Positions 5,988 to 8,804 of a DNA stretch of 8,804 bases are shown piece after piece. Each line of letters opens with the position of its first letter. Within the stretch, counting starts at the first letter, position 1. The translations under genes were made by a program, and so were the position numbers. The notes beneath the pieces were generated by a model. The model searched no databases. It saw only the letters and a list, made by a program, of their open reading frames with translations, and was not told the DNA's origin. Origin of the DNA: Sandaracinaceae bacterium (GTDB taxonomy: Bacteria > Myxococcota_A > Polyangia > Polyangiales > Houyiibacteriaceae); assembly GCA_012514415.1 (NCBI GenBank), contig JAAZAH010000319.1:1-8804 (forward strand), written 5' to 3'.

Positions 5988-8366
5988 ATGAAACGCATTC
6001 ACCGCGAGTCTGTACTCGAAATTCTAGAAGAACGCGCTCCTCGCGCACTCCGCTTGGGGGAGCTCGCCGCTCATCTCGGCATCCCCAAATCAAAGACTGA
6101 ACAACTGGCTCATCTCCTCGATCGCCTCGCCGAAAAAGGGAAGGTTCGTGAGATGCCCGGCCGGCGCTATCGCTTCGAGTCCAAAGCACCCGAGAGACGA
6201 GCCTTTGGGACGTATACGTCTGAGACGCGTGGAAGAGATGGGGGGCTCCCCGCCCCGCGCCTCACGGGCCGGCTGATGATGAGCCCGCGAGGCTTCGGCT
6301 TCATCCCTGGCTCCGATGGCGGGCCGGATATCTTCATCCCCCATACACATCTCGGCGCAGCTCTCCATGGGGATCTCGTCGAAGTGGAAGTCTACCCCAG
6401 CGAAAAGGGACGCGAGGGAAGCGTCCGCGTTATCCGCGAGCGCCGCCCGAAGCGCATCACCGGCTCCATCCGATTCTTTGGTGGCCGGCCGCTCTTCGAA
6501 CCCGATGATCTTCGCCTCCGCAGCCCTCTCGAAATCGAGGGAAAAATCCCTCCGAATGTCGGCCCCGACACGGCACTCGTCGCCGAGATCACGCGATTCC
6601 CTCAGCATCGAGACGACGACGCCGCGGTCACAATCCTCGAAGTCCTCGGCACCCAAGGACTCACGGAGATCGAGACGAAGAAGATCGAGATCCGCGAGAA
6701 TATCGTCGAGGAATTCCCCGAATCGGTCCTGGCGGAGGCGGCCCGCCTTGGCACGAGCGTAAGTCCCGCAGAGAAGCGCGATCGCCTCGATCTGCGCGAT
6801 CTCGAATTCGTCACGATCGACCCGCCCGACGCGCGCGATTGCGATGACGCGCTCTATATTGAACGAATCTCCGGGAGCGAGTGCCGCCTCGTCGTCGCCA
6901 TCGCCGATGTCGCACACTATGTCGAGGAAGGCGGGGCGATGGACGCCGAAGCGCTCGAACGCGGAAACAGCATCTACCTTCCGACGCGCGCGATTCCCAT
7001 GCTTCCGCCATCGCTAAGCAGCGGCCTCGCGAGCCTTATGCCGAGAAAAGATCGCCTCGCGATAGTGGTCGATCTTCGGCTCAATCGCCGCGGCGTTGTG
7101 CGCGATGCGACCATTCACGAAGCCGTGATTCGGACGCGAGCCAAACTCACTTATGAGGGCGTGGCGCGCGCGCTTGGCCTCTCAAAAGAGGGGCCCATCG
7201 AACGCGGTGCAAACGTACGCCGCCCGATGCTCGAGCTGATGCACGAGCTCGCACAAACCTTGAGGCAGCGCAGGTTGAAGCGAGGCGCGCTCGATTTTGA
7301 TCTCCCCGAGGCAAAAATCGTCTTTGACGAGAGCGGCGTCGAGCCGATCGACGTCGTGCGCTCTCGCCGCGATCCGGGCGTGCGTGAAGCCTACCGCATC
7401 GTCGAAGAGATGATGCTGATCACCAATGAGACCGTGGCCAAGATCGTCAAAGATCGCGGCCTTCCCTCCATCTTCCGCGTCCACGGAACGCCTGATCGCT
7501 CGAAACTCGAGGTGTTTTCGCGTCTCGCCGGTTCGCTCGGCTATGAGCTCGCCGTCGAAGACGCCGAGAACCCTAAGAAACTCAGTCAGTTTCTTAGGGC
7601 CATCGAAGGTGAGGAGATGGCGCCGACGCTTCGATATCTCCTCCTCCGCTCGATGCAACAAGCGAGCTATCAGACGAGCCCTGATGTCGGACATTTCGGG
7701 CTCGCAACGCGCGACTACCTACACTTCACGGCGCCGATCCGTCGTTATTCCGATCTCACCGTCCACCGCATCATTAAAGCGATGGTTCGACGAGAACGCC
7801 TCGATGAAGCCGTGCTTCTCCCCCGCCTCGAACTCATCTCCGCCGAGACCAGCAGGCTCGAACGGCGCGCGATGGTGGTCGAGCGCGATATCGTCGACCT
7901 CTACCGCGTGATCATCATGCGCGAGCGAACCGGCGAGGTCTTTGAAGGTCGCATCTCGGGGATCGAGCATTACGGCCTTTACGTAGAATGTGACGAACCC
8001 TTCGTCGATCTCTTCGTGCCCGTCGAGACCCTTGGTGAGGAACAATTCGAGGTGGATGCGCTCGGGATCCGCTTGAGTGCACCGCGATCGGGACGGACCT
8101 TCACGCTTGGCGATCGAGTGCGCGTCGAACTTCGCGAGGCCTCGATCCGCGATCGAAAGCTTCGCGGCGTTCTTGCCCCGCCCGAGCGGGAAAGCGAACG
8201 TTCGGAGGGGCGGAAGTCCGCATCGCACCGGAAACGTTCGGAGCGGCGAATCAGCGATGGGAAGTCGCCGCCAAGGCGTCGGCAAGAGGCACCGACGAGG
8301 GAGAGCCGCGTCGGGGCTGAGCGGAGAGGCGCGACCCGCCCCCGCCGCTCCTCGCCCAAGCGCTAA
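5988..8366 (+). CDS. rnr: Ribonuclease R, 3'-5' exoribonuclease (RNB/RNase II family)
   Basis: This 792-residue protein is full length for RNase R, which degrades structured RNA processively from the 3' end and serves in rRNA quality control and mRNA decay in the cytoplasm. In order it has a winged helix-turn-helix (about 5-65), a first cold-shock/OB domain (94-137, with RGFGFI and DIFIP), a second OB domain (159-205), the RNB core (about 265-595), an S1 domain (647-730, GRISGIEHYGLYV) and a tail rich in Arg, Lys and Ser (731-792). The metal-binding residues are intact: TIDPPDARDCDD gives Asp278, Asp284, Asp286 and Asp287, equivalent to E. coli 272/278/280/281. Tyr330 in NSIYLPTRAIPMLPP matches the substrate-stacking Tyr324, and LHFTAPIRRYSDL (578-590) is the RNB signature. 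ATG 5988 is supported by the winged-helix start, although no Shine-Dalgarno sequence is seen. A perfect 12-bp hairpin lies inside the gene at 7571-7599. Confidence 0.97.
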   Translation: MKRIHRESVLEILEERAPRALRLGELAAHLGIPKSKTEQLAHLLDRLAEKGKVREMPGRRYRFESKAPERRAFGTYTSETRGRDGGLPAPRLTGRLMMSPRGFGFIPGSDGGPDIFIPHTHLGAALHGDLVEVEVYPSEKGREGSVRVIRERRPKRITGSIRFFGGRPLFEPDDLRLRSPLEIEGKIPPNVGPDTALVAEITRFPQHRDDDAAVTILEVLGTQGLTEIETKKIEIRENIVEEFPESVLAEAARLGTSVSPAEKRDRLDLRDLEFVTIDPPDARDCDDALYIERISGSECRLVVAIADVAHYVEEGGAMDAEALERGNSIYLPTRAIPMLPPSLSSGLASLMPRKDRLAIVVDLRLNRRGVVRDATIHEAVIRTRAKLTYEGVARALGLSKEGPIERGANVRRPMLELMHELAQTLRQRRLKRGALDFDLPEAKIVFDESGVEPIDVVRSRRDPGVREAYRIVEEMMLITNETVAKIVKDRGLPSIFRVHGTPDRSKLEVFSRLAGSLGYELAVEDAENPKKLSQFLRAIEGEEMAPTLRYLLLRSMQQASYQTSPDVGHFGLATRDYLHFTAPIRRYSDLTVHRIIKAMVRRERLDEAVLLPRLELISAETSRLERRAMVVERDIVDLYRVIIMRERTGEVFEGRISGIEHYGLYVECDEPFVDLFVPVETLGEEQFEVDALGIRLSAPRSGRTFTLGDRVRVELREASIRDRKLRGVLAPPERESERSEGRKSASHRKRSERRISDGKSPPRRRQEAPTRESRVGAERRGATRPRRSSPKR
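7571..7599 (+). repeat. Perfect 12-bp inverted repeat within rnr
   Basis: CCCTAAGAAACT (7571-7582) is followed by the loop CAGTC and the exact reverse complement AGTTTCTTAGGG (7588-7599). It covers codons 528-537 (Asn-Pro-Lys-Lys-Leu-Ser-Gln-Phe-Leu-Arg) in the RNB domain and uses AGT and AGG codons that look uncommon in this gene. The encoded stretch fits the usual spacing of RNase R proteins, so it does not look like an insertion. It would be a stable RNA hairpin; no T-run follows it. Confidence 0.85.
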
Positions 8367-8399
8367 GCCACTCCGCAAGCCTCCTTGAACGTGATGCTG

Positions 8400-8425
8400 A
8401 AATCGCATCCAAAAATCGCACCCAA
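8400..8425 (+). repeat. Two-copy 13-bp tandem repeat upstream of the Cys-repeat peptide gene
   Basis: AAATCGCATCCAA (8400-8412) is followed without a gap by AAATCGCACCCAA (8413-8425), with one mismatch in 13. It lies in the 175-base space after rnr and ends four bases before a TTGAAG that could be a -35 box. A direct repeat of this period placed just upstream of a promoter is compatible with a regulator binding site, but no known operator was recognised. Confidence 0.55.
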
Positions 8426-8429
8426 TGAG

Positions 8430-8458
8430 TTGAAGTGGGCCCCTCGATTCATTAGCGT
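8430..8458 (+). promoter_or_regulatory. Candidate sigma-70-like promoter for the Cys-repeat peptide gene
   Basis: TTGAAG (8430-8435) and TAGCGT (8453-8458) are spaced by 17 bases, matching the standard arrangement, though each hexamer departs from consensus. Transcription would begin near 8465 and leave a leader of about 77 bases, followed by AAAGG (8530-8534) seven bases before the ATG at 8542. The rest of the 8367-8541 gap holds no gene that I can support. Confidence 0.3.
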
Positions 8459-8541
8459 TTCAGCTTAGGGCCACGCCTCCGCACGGCTCTTTTGCGGCCG
8501 CTGCGCTGCATCCACTCCATCTGCGAACCAAAGGTCCATTC

Positions 8542-8778
8542 ATGAAAGCACCTCTCAAGCATACGATCTTAGCCATGGCAACCGCCGCGCTCGGCTTCAC
8601 CACCGGATGCGCGGGAAGCGCCGAGAGCTCCGAGCAAAACGAGCCCGTCGTCGAAAGCAGCACGGGCGGCGAAACGGAGGCCGATGAGGCCGGGGCCGCC
8701 GAAGGAAGCTGCGGCGGAGAAGGAAGCTGCGGCGGCGAGGGCGGCTGCGGCGGCGAGGGCGGCTGCGGCGCCCATTGA
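8542..8778 (+). CDS. Exported Cys-repeat peptide, HvfA-like candidate precursor or metal-binding lipoprotein
   Basis: This 78-residue protein starts at ATG 8542, with AAAGG seven bases upstream as a good ribosome site. Residues 1-22 are a signal peptide (basic KAPLKH, then a hydrophobic core), and TTGC makes Cys23 a probable lipidation site, although the -3 residue is Thr rather than Leu. An acidic, Ser/Thr-rich linker (26-53) follows. The C-terminus is four consecutive six-residue units, E-G-[S/G]-C-G-[G/A], with Cys57, 63, 69 and 75 exactly six apart, then a final His. The DNA shows the matching 18-bp tandem repeat (8701-8772). HvfA of Haemophilus has EGKCG repeats whose cysteines are modified by the DUF692/MNIO enzyme HvfB with HvfC and bind copper. 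Similarity here is by pattern only, and HvfA is not usually a lipoprotein. An unmodified metal-binding or disulfide-linked surface peptide is the alternative. No partner gene is visible before the window ends. Confidence 0.8.
   Translation: MKAPLKHTILAMATAALGFTTGCAGSAESSEQNEPVVESSTGGETEADEAGAAEGSCGGEGSCGGEGGCGGEGGCGAH
8701..8772 (+). repeat. Four 18-bp in-frame tandem repeats coding the EGxCGG units
   Basis: Units begin at 8701, 8719, 8737 and 8755. Units 1 and 2 both use GAA-GGA-AGC-TGC-GGC and differ only in the last base. Units 3 and 4 both use GAG-GGC-GGC-TGC-GGC and differ only in the second-last base. This pairing suggests recent duplication events that expanded the cysteine array two units at a time or by unit copying, so the copy number could vary between strains. 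Confidence 0.9.
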
Positions 8779-8800
8779 GGCGAGCTCCTATAGAGACGCC
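8779..8800 (+). other. Imperfect hairpin right after the Cys-repeat peptide gene
   Basis: GGCG (8779-8782) pairs with CGCC (8797-8800), and CTC (8785-8787) pairs with GAG (8793-8795), around a CTATA loop with a small asymmetric interior loop. It begins at the base after the stop codon. No T-run follows in the four remaining bases, so it could be a leaky terminator or mRNA-stabilising structure between the peptide gene and genes beyond the edge. Confidence 0.3.
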
Positions 8801-8804
8801 CTAA

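Noticed and set aside
6090..6917. Long minus-strand open frame opposite rnr
   Set aside because: The + strand is unmistakably RNase R here; the antisense frame is a by-product of GC-rich codon use.
8479..8497. CCGCA/TGCGG inverted repeat as an rnr terminator
   Set aside because: Only five pairs with a nine-base loop and no T-run after it.

Overview
The window holds seven protein-coding genes, all on the + strand. The DNA is GC-rich, and several predicted exported proteins carry C-x(3-5)-C-type disulfide motifs. One protein ends in a MYXO-CTERM-like tail (Gly-Cys, hydrophobic segment, Arg-rich end). Together these suggest a chromosomal segment of a Myxococcota or other former Deltaproteobacteria organism (Bradymonadia-like is possible). 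That placement is an inference from protein style, not from a marker gene. No tRNA, rRNA, CRISPR array, transposase or phage gene was seen.

Region 1 (8-2538) is a run of three envelope genes: a rhomboid-fold membrane protein that appears to have lost its catalytic histidine and oxyanion residues, a small Cys-rich probable lipoprotein overlapping it by 13 bases, and a trypsin/V8-like serine protease with an intact His-Asp-Ser triad, a Cys-rich stalk and a MYXO-CTERM-like C-terminus. A short palindromic stretch lies between the second and third genes.

Region 2 (2661-5933) has two more predicted lipoproteins. The first is about 613 residues, has no recognised family and ends in a propeller-like part. 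The second is a clear eight-bladed PQQ/BamB-type beta-propeller. Both seem to face the periplasm or the outer surface.

Region 3 (5988-8366) is a full-length RNase R (rnr), with helix-turn-helix, two cold-shock/OB domains, an RNB catalytic core with all four metal-binding aspartates, an S1 domain and a basic tail. A 7-bp hairpin sits directly in front of its start codon, and a perfect 12-bp stem with a 5-base loop lies inside its coding region.

Region 4 (8367-8804) holds a 13-bp tandem repeat next to a candidate promoter, and then a 78-residue exported peptide whose C-terminus is four exact-period repeats of Glu-Gly-(Ser/Gly)-Cys-Gly-(Gly/Ala). This resembles the EGKCG repeats of HvfA-type precursors, whose cysteines are modified by DUF692/MNIO enzymes for copper handling. 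Any modifying enzymes would lie beyond the right edge, so this is the most promising but unproven lead for a new system.

Except for RNase R, every gene encodes a membrane or exported product. No metabolic pathway links them within the window.
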